The position numbers were made by a program, and so were the translations under genes. Below are positions 1-10,150 of a stretch of DNA of 64,000 bases, one piece after another. How positions within the stretch are numbered: the first letter of the stretch is position 1; each line of letters begins with the position of its first letter. Origin of the DNA: Capra hircus (lineage: Eukaryota > Chordata > Mammalia > Artiodactyla > Bovidae); contig NC_030826.1 in assembly GCF_001704415.2 (NCBI RefSeq), positions 31,243,324 to 31,307,323 of the forward strand, read 5' to 3'. A model generated the notes under the pieces. The model saw nothing but the letters and a program-made list of their open reading frames with translations, was not told the DNA's origin and did not search any database.

Positions 1-64
1 TCTTCTCAGACCCTGGGGTCTTCTCTCTCAGGGTTCCCCAAGGAAACCACAAATGTCTCTCATT

Positions 65-355
65 TCATTAGGAGCTGCTGCTGCTGCTAAGTTGTTTCAG
101 TCGTGTCCAACTCTGCAACCCCATAGATGACAGCTCACCAGGCTCCCCCGTCCCTGGGATTCTCCAGGCAAGAACACTGGAGTGGGTTGCCATTTCCTTC
201 TCCAATGCAAAGTGAAAAGTGAAAGTGAAGTCACTCAGTCTTGTCCGACTCTTAGCGACCCCATGGACTGCAGCCTACCAGGCTCCTCCGCCCATGGGAT
301 TTTCCAGGCAAGAGTACTGGAGCGGGGTGCCACTGCCTCCTCTGTCATTAGGAGC
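65..355 (-). mobile_element. Bov-A2 SINE (dimeric Bov-A), with target-site duplication
   Basis: Read on the minus strand this is a two-unit Bov-A element: the first unit ends in a cgacttca/ctttcac linker and the second ends in the (agc)n tail, seen here as ctgctgctgctgctaag at the left end. The element occupies about 76-344. It is flanked by an identical 11-bp duplication, tcattaggagc, at 65-75 and 345-355, so both ends are defined. No coding function. The 89-codon open frame across it is SINE sequence only. Confidence 0.93.
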
Positions 356-380
356 AATTCAGGTATTTTATCTATAGATC

Positions 381-700
381 TATGTGTGCTTGTACATGGG
401 CATATATATGTGTGTCAGTGTGTACATTTAAGCATGTATGTGTGTGTGTAGGTATGTGTATATGCAAGTATGTATGTAAATATGTGTATGTGTGTAAGTA
501 TGTATGTGTGTCTATAAGTATTATGTATGTGTATGTAAGCATGTATGTGTCTGAGCACAGAACCACACACATATGTAAATATGTATGCATGTACATAGTA
601 TGCATGCATGCATGTATGTGTTTGTGTGTGCAGGTATGTGTGTAAGTACATGTGTGTGAATGTGTGTGCATGTTTGTGTGTGTACATGTGTATGGACATC
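381..700. repeat. TG/TATG-rich simple-sequence tract
   Basis: About 320 bases made of irregular tgtg, tatg and catg runs on the + strand. The frames open in both directions here encode only Cys/Val/Tyr or His/Thr/Tyr low-complexity strings and are not genes. It lies 25 bases from the Bov-A2 but is outside its duplication, so it was not carried in by that SINE. Confidence 0.9.
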
Positions 701-711
701 CAAACTTTTGT

Positions 712-1235
712 CTATTGACTCATCCACGCTGTGCCCAAGTCCTTTTTTCTCCATAGGATGTCTCCACAACAGGTTGAAAGAGCCCTTTTCTCCAAAGATA
801 AGTTATGTCACTGGCTGAGAAAGCAGACCCATATGCAGTTGGTTTTTGTTTAAATGGTATTTTTTTCCTTAACAGTGTACATAGAAACAGTTTTCTGAGT
901 TCCTTGAAAACAAAGGACTTTGCACACCTAGAGACTCCTCCTGTGTTTACGGTGCCAACTCCCCTTCCTTGGGGACTAGAACTCCCTTCTGCTGAAGCGC
1001 TGTACTCTCAGAGAAAGCTGCTCTCACCCCAAACTCACAAAACCAGACCCTCCAACGTGAGACCCAGGCACGCCTGCCTTGGTGTCTGGGGATGGATCCA
1101 ATGAACTGTTAAGTCTTTTTGATCTTTAACTCCTAAGAGCCTGATTTCTCACACGTGGGAGGAGAACCCGGTGCAAGCTGACCCGCGGGTGTGAACCTGA
1201 CTCACCGCTGCGCCCCACATCTGTTCTCTTTGCAG
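712..1235. other. Unique sequence, nothing recognised
   Basis: Mixed-composition DNA with no repeat I recognise. It ends in a pyrimidine-rich stretch and tgcag just before the exon-like segment at 1236. A 99-codon frame at 805-1104 has no visible domain or codon bias and is not called. Confidence 0.5.
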
Positions 1236-1303
1236 TGGTGCTATTTGGCATTTTAATGGACACTTTTATTGAGAATCTGAAGAGAACAGACGCCAGTGAA
1301 CAA
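1236..1303 (+). other. Candidate exon A (AG/GT-flanked 68-nt open segment)
   Basis: Preceded by a moderate pyrimidine tract and tgcag, and followed by caa|gtatgc, a reasonable donor. Only one of three frames is open. It starts with two leftover bases and reads VLFGILMDTFIENLKRTDAS followed by EQ, a hydrophobic stretch then a charged one, as at the end of a membrane helix. I do not recognise the protein. The phase at its end (0) does not match the open phase of candidate exon B downstream unless a weaker donor within cca|gtgaac at 1293 is used. It could be a chance match; no repeat covers it. Confidence 0.22.
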
Positions 1304-2370
1304 GTATGCTTTTTTCAGCCTCATCTCTCCAGGCTTGCCCCATCACCCAAGATCTGGCCTTTCCAGAACAAACAATATCTTCAGCCTTGATACCCAGGTG
1401 CTCTGGAGGTCTCATAAAGATGCCTGAGTGTGGCTGCATTTGTAATTTTGGAAGGCTCATCACTATAGTGGTTAGGAGCCTTAGTCAATGGGACCCCCTG
1501 AACCTTCCACGTTGGCAATATAAGTGGTCCTTTAAAATCTCAGAAGGAATGCCTACATTTCTTTTTTTATAAACCACCAGTTCTCAGCTCTGGAGGACCA
1601 AAATGCCATTGCCTTCGTCAACTCATGTATCACTAATAATTGTGTTTGCATGTCAATATGTGTGATCATTTACTTTCTAAAAATATATTTGAGCAGATTG
1701 GAGGTTCTTCCCATATTAAGAAATCTGTCTCTCACTTGGATTCCAATATGCTTCCCTGAGCCTGACAGAAAGGCATGGACTCAGAGAGCACGCGGGAGTC
1801 CTGCATGATTCGGAGTGTGCCCATGGTAATGGGTCACACATGATAGCCATCAAGTGTGGGGGAGGAAGGCTGGAGTTGTTGGGATAATTAATGGGGTAAT
1901 AGGCAGTTAAGTTCAAGAAGACTTCAGTGGAAATTACATGAGTGATCACCTTCTCTCCACCACAAGCTGTTTCCTTTGCTTGGGTTAGAATTTCTGTGCC
2001 TAGGAAATCATGTGCTTTGTCTTCTCAGTTTAATAGTCATTTATCCACCATCCTTTCAGATGTTTATTGACTTTTTTGTGGGGCTTGGGCATGGCTCTAA
2101 AATGAAACCACTGATGAGATTCTCCCAGGGTTTAATGGATAGTCAGGTCAATTTTCTCTGATCAGAACCATACAGCCAATAGGAAAGGGCTTTGCCCATT
2201 TTGGATGTAAATATTTGTTGATGGAATAACTAAATGAAATCACATATATAAAAAGTAGCAGAAGGAGGTTACTGTTTTCTGAAGGCAGTGTATTCTTTTT
2301 TCCTTTTCATCTTCCCTGCCTCCTCCCCTAACTCCTTGGGTCAGTTTTCTTACATTTCTCCTGTTCTCAG
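1304..2370. other. Unique sequence, nothing recognised
   Basis: No repeat family or domain recognised. The right end, 2295-2370, becomes strongly pyrimidine-rich with a possible branch point (ctaac) and ends in ctgttctcag, which would act as the acceptor for candidate exon B. Confidence 0.5.
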
Positions 2371-2463
2371 AGAAGAAAGAGAGATGTTTTGATGAACTGC
2401 TAGGCGACATGGCAAAGGCAAGTCTCTGCAGTCAACCTGGGAGAAGCCGCTTTGGCATTGCAG
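2371..2463 (+). other. Candidate exon B (strong splice signals, 93 nt, phase 1-1)
   Basis: Upstream lies a long pyrimidine-rich tract ending in ctgttctcag. Downstream the boundary is gcag|gtgaga, a textbook mammalian donor. The segment is 93 nt, a multiple of three, and open in just one frame (two leftover bases, thirty codons, one leftover base), reading KKERCFDELLGDMAKASLC then SQPGRSRFGIA. The other two frames stop within 33 nt. The peptide is polar and I do not recognise it. The combination makes this the best exon-like segment of the window, but no partner exon in matching phase was established. A non-coding transcript or chance is also possible. Confidence 0.3.
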
Positions 2464-2930
2464 GTGAGAGTGACCGCAGCCCAGCCTTGCATGGGTGTAG
2501 GTCGGTCAGGTCGCCTGTGGGTTCCTGCGTGCCAGAGCATCCCAGCCGGCACAGTGGCTGTTCTTGCAAAGCCCAGTGTTGGTCCTCTCCTGGGTATCGC
2601 AGATTCTCCTCCTCGACTTCTCTGAAGCTGTAAGGCTTTTGAGCCTTCCCTCTCTAATCTCCCCGCCGCTGCTTTCAGGACCCTCACTCCCTTCTCTGAC
2701 TTGTCCCGTACCCCATGCTGGTTTCTCTCTCCCTGCTCCCTGCTCTGAAATGTCCCTGCGGCTGTGTTCTCAGCCTGCTGTGGTGCCTCTGCTTTTTCTC
2801 TCAGAAGCCCCCCGGCTCTTTCGTCATCCTCATTCTTTATCTTGGCGCCTAAGATGCCTAAACTAGTACCAACGGCTCTTCTGTCCTGGAGTCTCAGTCT
2901 GCCATGTCCAGATGGACACTTTTGGAAGAT
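2464..2930. other. Unique pyrimidine-rich sequence
   Basis: Rich in ctct and ccct on the + strand, with no family recognised. Open frames here lack any domain signature. Confidence 0.45.
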
Positions 2931-3455
2931 TCACTGTGATTTCACTTTTATTTTCTCTCTCTCTCTTTTTTTAAAAATATAAATTTATTTATTTTAATTG
3001 GAGGTTAGTTACTTTACAACATTGTATTGCTTTTGCCGTACATCAACATGAATCCGCCGCAGGTATACATGTGTTCCCCATCCTGAACCCCCCTCCCTCC
3101 TCCCTCCCCGTACCATCCCTCTAGGTCATCTCTCTATTTTCTAAATTAAAAAAAAAAAAAACACCTTAATTTTGTATCAGGGTACAGCCAGTTAACAAAG
3201 TTGTGGTGGTTCAGGTGAACAGCAAAGAGATGCAGCCGTGGATACTCATGTATCCATTCTCCTCCAAACTCCCCTCCCACCCAGGCTGCCACATAACGTT
3301 GAGCAATGTTCGCTGTGCACAGTAGGTCTATGTTGGTGATCCAGTTTAAACATAGCAGTGTGCACATGTCCATCCTAATCTCCCTAACTATCCCTTCCTC
3401 CTGCCCTTCCCCCCAGCAACTGTTAGTTCATTCTCTAAGTCTCTCACTGTGATTT
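2931..3455 (-). mobile_element. Two L1 3' ends in the same orientation, inside one target-site duplication
   Basis: On the minus strand two L1 3' UTR segments are present: a young ruminant-type end at about 2966-3139 (tail ttaaaaatataaattta, then the ggaggttagttactttac motif) and an older artiodactyl type at about 3147-3443 (ggttcaggtgaacagcaaag). A perfect 12-bp duplication, tcactgtgattt, lies at 2931-2942 and 3444-3455 and encloses both. The simplest reading is that the older L1 inserted first and the younger one landed in its tail. Confidence 0.8.
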
Positions 3456-4037
3456 TAAAACCAACTCACCACGATCGAAGGTGACCACCTGCCGCAGCAG
3501 CAGTTTGGCTGAGCACCTCACCCAGGTTCTACTGGGGAAGCTGAGGCTCTAGGGTGGGAGAAGGGGTTCATTTCGGGGATTTGACTTCAACACATGGTGA
3601 AAGCTGGGTGAGCAGTTTGCAGAGTTGCTTTTGTCTCTCATGTTGGAGCTTGAACTCAGTAGCAAGCAGCTGGGAAGGAAGGATGGATGGGGAGTATGAG
3701 AAAGAAGGCAGCCATGTGGCTGACATGTGGGAGCCCTGTGCTATGGAGCTAGGCACACAGCTGCCCAGCACTTGGAGAAGTGACCGAGTGCATTCAGCTG
3801 ACAGGGGCCCCTGAAGCAGCTGGTCATATACGTGGAAGCTGTATCAGATCTCACTTAGGACTCTCCTGTGGCATCTACTGGGAGGAGAAGTCTGAGACCC
3901 AGAGTTCTAGTTCTTGTTGACAAAGTGCAAACACCCCACCAAGGGCTCATACCGTCCCCTCCGTATCGTTTCACACACTTCTACCAAGTTGCTTTCTGGA
4001 ATGTTGAGTTTTTATTCAACCACCATTCTATCTAAAA
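3456..4037. other. Unique sequence, nothing recognised
   Basis: No repeat family recognised. Open frames of 67-86 codons on both strands have no domain signature. Confidence 0.45.
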
Positions 4038-4248
4038 GGGCTTCCCTGTGGCTCAAATGGTAAAGAAGCTGCCTGCAATGCAGGAGGCCTGGGTTTGATT
4101 CCTGGGTTGGGAAAATCCTCTGGAGAAAGGAATGGCTACCAACTCCATTATTCTTGCCTGGAGAATTCCATAGACAGAGGAGTCTGTGGGCTACAGTCCA
4201 TGGAGTTGCAAAGAGTCAGACATGACTGAAGTGACTTAACAGGCACAC
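4038..4248 (+). mobile_element. Bov-tA SINE
   Basis: The tRNA-like head (gggcttccctgtggctc, B-box-like ggtttgattcc) is followed by the Bov-A body and the ending gagtcagacatgactgaagtgactta. Bov-tA is known to share its 3' end with BovB, which is thought to mobilise it. This copy is diverged (for example aaaatcctctgg and ctccattattc). No clear flanking duplication. Confidence 0.9.
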
Positions 4249-4462
4249 TATTCAAAAACTTCCAAAGGTGTGGCACCGCCCAGAGTGCTGTTTCCCTTTT
4301 AAGGGTTTTTAGGTGTTCTGGGGTAGGATCACTGAAGGGGGAGGGTTTTCTCAGCAGAGTCAGCCCTGGGTCCTCACCCCAGCTTCAACCAGAACGTTTG
4401 CCTTTACCTGCTGTTAAGTATTGCACTCCCCAGCAAAATTGCATTCATAGAGAAACTACCTG

Positions 4463-4548
4463 TTGATTTTAAAGAAAAAGAAAAAAAAGAGAGGGGGGAG
4501 AGAGAAGAAAAGAAAGAAGGAAGGAAAGAAGAAAGGGAGAAAGAAACT
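4463..4548 (+). repeat. Purine-rich (GAAA/GGAA) tract
   Basis: About 85 bases of almost pure purine on the + strand (agaaagaaggaaggaaag). Low complexity only. Confidence 0.85.
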
Positions 4549-4696
4549 GCTGAAAAGCCTAGAGGTTCAGATTCTAATCCTCCAACTATAATACCATTCT
4601 CCTTATTTATCCATCTTTATCTCTTGCTACTAACCTCAATGGGAACCACCTTCTTTAATGTGATACTGTGTCCCTTAGCCATCTGTCAATGAATTA

Positions 4697-4976
4697 TTCA
4701 TCAAACATATGGATACCAAGGGAGGAAGGGGTGTATGGGATGAATTGGGAGATTGGGGTTGAGAAACAGACTGTTACGTATAAAATAGATAACCAATGAG
4801 AACCTACTGTATAGCATAGGGAACTCTACTCAATAATCTGTGATGACGTAAATGGGAAGGAAATCCAAGGGAAAGAGGGTGTATGCATATGTATTGTTGA
4901 TTGATTTTGTTGTACAGCAAAACCTACCACAACATTGTAAAGCAACTATACACCAATAAAAAAGAAAAGAAAAAAC
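4697..4976 (+). mobile_element. L1 3' UTR fragment
   Basis: Shows the artiodactyl L1 3' UTR signature: ataaccaatgagaacctac, tgtatagcatagggaactct, gtacagcaaaacctacca, then caccaataaaaaag with an A-rich tail. 5'-truncated, so no coding sequence. Confidence 0.88.
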
Positions 4977-5025
4977 ATTTATTTCTCAAAAAAGAAAAAG
5001 ACTGTTCATTGCCAATTTTATGCTC

Positions 5026-5243
5026 TGAAAGTGTGAAAATGTTAGTTGCTTAGTTGTGTCCAGCTCTTTGCGACCCCATGGACTATAGCCTGCCAGGCTC
5101 TTCTCTCCATGGGATTTCCCAAGTGAGAATACTGGAGTGGGTTGCCATTTCCTTCTCCAGGGGATCTTCCTGGCCCAGGGATTGAACACATGTCTCCTGC
5201 ATTTCAGGCAGATTCTTTACCATCTGAGCCACCAGGGAAGCCT
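5026..5243 (-). mobile_element. Bov-tA SINE
   Basis: On the minus strand the element runs from ggcttccctggtggctcag (right end) to the gtcgc/ttagttgtg tail (left end). The tRNA-like head and body are both intact. Frames on either strand across it are SINE translations. Confidence 0.92.
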
Positions 5244-6334
5244 TGACCCCATCCCTTTTTTGATTAAAATCACTCAAATCTCTTGGTTTTTCCTTCAGCA
5301 ACTATAGACAAATGATGTCTCTGAATCAAGACAGAGATGTGCAGACTTGCCTCCTAGAAAAAAGGGGTGAATGATGGTGGGGGTGCTGATTTACTTAAAC
5401 ACTTGCATAGACATTGTGCATCAGTATATAGTTTTGTTTTAAGTATTTTGTGTAAATGACTATAAATATGTCATCAAACTAGGTAAAGATAAATGTATAT
5501 AAAAAAACCATTTAGAAGAAAATAGTAATGTTTGCAACATCTATGAAGTGCCTCCTACATACTAGATCTCATCATTTTCCTCTCATTTAATTTTCTAAGC
5601 GACTGTAAGATGTAAGAGTCATGGGCCTCAGACAACCAGTTTATTGAGGACTCTAAGCTCTTTGTGGGACAAGCATGAAACAGTTTTATTTTTCCCTAAT
5701 AACCTCCCCAACCACAATCTCTATTCTGGGCAGTAAGGATGCTTAATGACATCTCAGCTAGATTCCATGTCTTTTCAGCCCTTTCTGGTTTTTTGCAGTG
5801 TCTCATTTAAGTTCTGTAGAATCAGTCCTGTTTATTTAAAGCCTTCAATCTAATGCCTACTAAGCCCTGTCTTTGCCTCCTGCCTGGGTGGGCTAAACCT
5901 GTGGGTTGCAGGGGCTTCGGAAGGAGAAGGGATGGGCTGGGTGGTCTGTGCTCATATGGCTTCCCTTCCTTCTCTTTCCCCTGCCTGCCTCCTTCCTCTC
6001 CAGTTGTGGTTGGAAGAAAAGAAAGAAAAAAGAAGTCTTTTTTTACTGAACACTCTTAATGAGGTCATAGTCCGTCTCTTGGAGAATTATATATGCTGCT
6101 TTAACTCATTTCTTTGGACTCTACATTTATGAATGATGGCTCCAATGTGCCTATTTGACAAGGAACTCATCCCAGGAAATTCTTTTATGTATTTATGGTT
6201 CCTTCTAAGATCTTGCTTCTAATTGAGAAAAAGGGGGATGTGGTGAGCTGTTGGCATTTACTAACCATTATAACAGCATACCACTGGGTCAGTGATGGAG
6301 TTTACAGAGTCATTTAACAAAATTCGTTACACAT
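5244..6334. other. Mostly unique AT-rich sequence, possible MIR trace
   Basis: Around 5527-5640 there is a weak resemblance to MIR core wording (aagtgcctcctacatac, tctcatttaattttc), too decayed to call. The rest is unrecognised. Confidence 0.4.
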
Positions 6335-6412
6335 CTAAATATATATATGTATAGTATTATATATAAATTGTATTACATATATATATATATAGAGAGAGAG
6401 TATATCAGCGAT
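6335..6412. repeat. AT-rich (TA)n / (GA)n microsatellite
   Basis: Runs of tatata interrupted by tgta and ending in agagagagag. It directly abuts the hAT-type element that follows. Confidence 0.85.
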
Positions 6413-6415
6413 CCT

Positions 6416-6577
6416 TAATCTTTTTGGTAATAGGGACAATTTTGCCATGGACTGGGAGGGGATGGCTTCAGGATGACTCAAGAACATTATATGTATTGTG
6501 CCCTTCATTTCTATTTTTATTACATCAGCTCCAACTCAGATAATAAGGTATTAGATCTCAGAAGTTGGGGACCCCTG
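6416..6577 (+). mobile_element. hAT-type non-autonomous DNA transposon remnant
   Basis: Begins cagcgatccttaatctttttgg and ends gttggggacccctg, an imperfect inverted pair. The interior (ttgccatggactgggag, caggatgactcaagaacatt) matches the second copy at 10151-10341. No transposase. The exact family name is not certain to me. Confidence 0.7.
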
Positions 6578-7194
6578 ATATATACTGTTCTGCTCTCAGG
6601 TGTTAATGATGCCAAAATAAAAACCTTACATGTATGCAGAGAGGTAGAAAATTTAAAAAGCCCACTGCTCATCTTTCAAACATTCAAAAAAAGGGTAGCT
6701 TTTTGTTTTCCCTAACTGATAGGCTTTCCTACCTGCTGTCTGTTGGCTGGAAGCAGAGGGTAGTATCTAAACTTACCAGTTAATATTGCAGTATTTGGGG
6801 ACTTGACGTCTTTCTATACTTATCAGATCTTTGGGAGATAAATTCTTAGTCTATAGGTTTTCTCTCTCCCCTCCCCTGCTTCTGTTCATACGCATGGGGA
6901 CATTTCTGTGCCCTCCTGGCAAAGACAGGAGGAAACTGAGAGCCACTGCTGACCTTGCTCCAGCCCAGTCCAGTCTCTTGGTGAGGACTGGCCATTTGTG
7001 GTGCCTCTTGGGTACCCATAGCTGCGTCCTGTGATCTTGGTTCTGCACCTCTGGTAACTGATTCCCAATGTTTTGTGTCTTCATTTCGTAGCCAGTGGAC
7101 ATCAGATCCCTGGTGCTTCTAGCATTTGGCACCATCACTGGGGAGGCAGAAACATCTGATTCCCTGCCCACTGTACCTGGTACCTGGGCCACTT
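6578..7194. other. Unique sequence, nothing recognised
   Basis: No family recognised. A 151-codon frame on the minus strand (6851-7306) partly reads through the adjacent Bov-A and has no other support. Confidence 0.45.
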
Positions 7195-7344
7195 TCAACA
7201 GTGGTGGTGAAGTTGACAGTCTCTCAGTCGTGTCCGACTCTTTGCGATCCCACAGACAGTAGCCCGCCAGGCTCCTCTGTCCATGGGATTCTCCAGGCAG
7301 GAACACTGGAGTGGGTTGCCATTTTCTTCTCCATCAACAGTGGT
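7195..7344 (-). mobile_element. Bov-A monomer SINE with target-site duplication
   Basis: A single Bov-A unit (minus strand) at 7206-7333: ggagaagaaaatggcaaccc through gtcggacacgactgagagac. It is flanked by an exact 11-bp duplication, tcaacagtggt, at 7195-7205 and 7334-7344. No tRNA-like head, so it inserted as a monomer or 5'-truncated form. Confidence 0.93.
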
Positions 7345-7570
7345 AGCTCAAGTCCATTCTTCTAGTTGTCTCCATCCATCCATGCTGCTCCTTTCATGAC
7401 TGCTCCCCTAGAAGCTTATGCTTTTCTGCAGGGCACTAATCTTGACCTTCAATGATTCCGCACAGTTGTATGGACATTTCTACAACCTCCCTTCCTTATG
7501 ATTCAGCCCCAAGGGCATGAGAAATAGGCTTTATGCCTCATCTCATTGCTCTTTTTCTTCCCTTACGTCT

Positions 7571-7775
7571 GGGCTTCCCAGGTGGTGCAGTGGTAAAGAA
7601 TCTGGCTGCCATTGCAGGAGACACAAGAGACAGGGATTTGATCCTTGGGTTCGGAAGATCCCCTGGAGTAGCAAATAGCAACCCGCTCCAGTATTCTTGC
7701 CTGGAATGGACAGAAGAGCCTGGCAGGCTACCATCCATGGGGCTCACGAAGAGTCAAATGCAGTTGAGCACACAT
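7571..7775 (+). mobile_element. Bov-tA SINE
   Basis: Head gggcttcccaggtggtgcag, body with cccgctccagtattcttgcc, and a decayed tail (gagtcaaatgcagttgagca). Both strands read open for 60-105 codons here, but these frames are SINE sequence. Confidence 0.9.
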
Positions 7776-8177
7776 GCTCACTCCTGTTCCCCATCCATCT
7801 TCTTCCTGGGGACAGTGGGCTTCAGGGCTCAGCAAGACGGTGCATTATAGGAAGAGAGCTCTGCTTACTAATGAAGACGGACAGGTTAGCTGAGTCTTCT
7901 AAAAATGTTGCTCTTATTTCTTATTATAAAGAGCTTTTCATGTATGATCTCATCTGCAGGTCTTTAAGACAATATCAATGAGTTTAATAAAATGAATTTT
8001 AGAAAGGAAGACAGATTTAAAACTCTGTAAATTCTGTTGTTCTAAAACTTCAGCCACCTCTAGGGAAGACCTAATATCAAGCCAGCAAAGCATTAAGTTT
8101 GATATGTTGCTTCTTCCTGAGCCCCAGACACAAGCACTTACACACTCTTGGAGCAGAAGTCTATCCTGAGATGCATT
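7776..8177. other. Unique sequence, nothing recognised
   Basis: AT-rich, no family recognised. Confidence 0.4.
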
Positions 8178-8302
8178 TTGGCAACCCACTTCAGCAATCT
8201 TGCCCAGAGAATCCCATGGACAGAGGAGCCTGGTGAGCTACAGTTCATGGGGTTGCAAAGAGTTGAACATGACTGAGCGACTAACACTTTCATTTTCTTT
8301 TC
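8178..8302 (+). mobile_element. 5'-truncated Bov-A SINE fragment
   Basis: Only the body and tail remain: gcaacccacttcagcaatct to gactgagcgactaacacttt. The tRNA-like head is missing. Confidence 0.85.
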
Positions 8303-8571
8303 AAAATTAAAATTTACAGGTAGTACAATTAGCATTCCAATGAAGAACAAATTCTGGAGGTTGTATAGCAGGAATTCAAAGTACATCTTTAGGTAGGAAA
8401 TGCTTAAATAAAGGCATAGTTTTCTTTTCATACGTGAGTTAGAGATAGAAATCCATTATTATGCTATTCCTGTTATACAACAGTTAAGATTATGGATTAA
8501 AACTGAGGGACGGAAAATTCATTTTTAAAGATTTACATGATTCACAGGACTAGGATTAAGAGATGGATGAG

Positions 8572-9783
8572 ATGTTCAAGCTAGTTTTAGAAAAGGCAGA
8601 GGAACCAGAGATCAAATTGCCAACATCTGCTGGATCATGGGTAAAGGAAGAGAGTTCCAGAAAAGCATCTATTTCTGCTTTATTGACTATGCCAAAGCCT
8701 TTGACTGTGTGGGTCACAATAAACTGTGGAAAATTCTGAAAGAGATGGGAATACCAGACCACCTGACCTGCCTCTTGAGAAATCTGTATGCAGGTCAGGA
8801 AGCAACAGTTAGAACTGGACATGGAACAACAGACTGGTTCCAAATAGGAAAAGGAGTATGTCAAGGCTGTATATTGTCACTCTGCTTAATTAACTTATAT
8901 GCAGTGTACATCATGAGAAACGCTGGACTGGAAGAAACACAAGCTGGAATCAAGATTGCCGGGAGAAATATCAATAACCTCAGATATGCAGATGACACCA
9001 CTCTTATGGCAGAAAGTGAAGAGGAACTAAAAAGCCTCTTGATGAAGGTGAAAGAGGAGAGTGAAAAAGTTGGCTTAAAGCTCAACATTCAGAAAATGAA
9101 GATCGTGGCATCTGGTCCCATCACTTCATGGCAAATAGATGGGGAAACAGTGGAAACAGTGTCAGACTTTATTTTTGGGGGGGGGGGCTCCAAAATCACT
9201 GCAGATGGTGATTGCAGCCATGAAATTAAAAGATACGTTACTCTTTGGAAGGAAGGTTATGACCAACCTAGATGGCATATTCAAAAGCAGAGACATTACT
9301 TTGCCAACAAAGGTCCATCTAGTCAGGACTATGGTTTTTCCAGTGGTCATGTATGGATGTGAGAGTTGGACTGTGAAGAAAGCTGAGTGCCAAAGAATTG
9401 ATGCTATTGAACTGTGGTGTTGGAGAAGATTCTTGAGAGTCCCTTGGACTGCAAGGAGATCCAACCAGTCCATTCTAAAGGAGATCAGTCCTGGATGTTC
9501 TTTGGAAGGACTGATGTTGAAGCTGAAACTCCAATACTTTGGCCACCTCATGCGAAGCATTGACTTATTGGAAAAGACTCTGTAGTTGGGAGGGACTGGG
9601 GGAAGGAGGAGAAGGGAACGACAGAGGATGAGATGGCTGGATGGCATCACCGACTCAATGGACATGAGTTTGGGTGAACTCTGGGAGTTGGTGATGGACA
9701 GGGAGGCCTGGTGTGCTGCAATTCATGGGGTCACAAAGAGTTGGACACGAGTGAGTGACTGAACTGAACTGAACTGAACTGAA
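8572..9783 (+). mobile_element. BovB (RTE-clade) LINE, 5'-truncated
   Basis: About 1.2 kb of the 3' part of BovB, starting in the RT region (atgttcaagctagttttag) and ending with the 3' tail gacacgagtgagtgactgaa and (ctgaa)n, the usual BovB end. The coding remnant is listed separately. A short shared word, atgag, at both edges may be a target duplication but is not convincing. BovB is known for horizontal transfer between squamates and ruminants. Confidence 0.95.
8637..9585 (+). pseudogene. BovB ORF2 remnant: reverse transcriptase core and C-terminus, frameshifted
   Basis: The first frame (8637-9362, 241 codons counted from an internal Met) holds RT motifs in order: motif A FCFIDYAKAFD (residues 13-23), GCILS (near 76), and the catalytic YADD at 117-120 (bases 8985-8996). 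After a run of 11 G at 9177-9187 the frame shifts, and the BovB C-terminal region continues in frame 9139-9585 (GCESWTVKKAE, ELWCWRRFLRVPWTARRSNQ), ending in an early stop near tctgtag. The normal role would be target-primed reverse transcription in the nucleus. The endonuclease half is missing and the frame is broken, so this copy cannot be active. Confidence 0.93.
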
Positions 9784-10150
9784 TGAGCCAAGATGAACAA
9801 ACTCCAGAAAACTGATGTCTCAGTGAATTTACATGCTCAAAGGAGTATGAATCACTTACTCTTTGTAAGTATATCCTTTACTTATAAAGATATGGTTTGC
9901 TTATGGCTGGTAGCAGTTTAATTAAACAATGAGATCAGCTTCCTTACCAACACTGGAGTAAATCTTATAAATGCAAATGCTTCTGTGTAGCTTTATTCTG
10001 TCTGTAATAGTATTTGCCTTGTGTTGCCACAGTTCCTGTCCTCAAAGAATTTCTGAATGTAAGAAAGAGACAAGTCATTCAACCAAGAAATCATTAAATC
10101 ATGAGCTTTGACTGTTGCACATCCCATGCTGGTTTCTGAGGGTTTTATGG
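9784..10150. other. Unique sequence, nothing recognised
   Basis: Lies between the BovB tail and the hAT element. No family recognised. Confidence 0.4.

Noticed and set aside
372..769. Overlapping frames rich in His/Thr/Tyr or Cys/Val
   Set aside because: Translations of the TG/CA-rich tract on either strand.
4038..4110. tRNA-like heads of Bov-tA and CHR SINEs as tRNA genes
   Set aside because: No complete cloverleaf; they are SINE promoter regions with degenerate A/B boxes.
6851..7306. 151-codon minus-strand frame
   Set aside because: Its start lies in a Bov-A SINE and the remainder has no recognisable features.
8637..9362. 241-codon open frame, the longest of the window
   Set aside because: It is BovB reverse transcriptase (motif A, GCILS, YADD), not a host gene.
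9162..9665. 167-codon frame on the minus strand
   Set aside because: Antisense shadow of BovB; the same shadow appears at 22895-23428 and 31495-32022.
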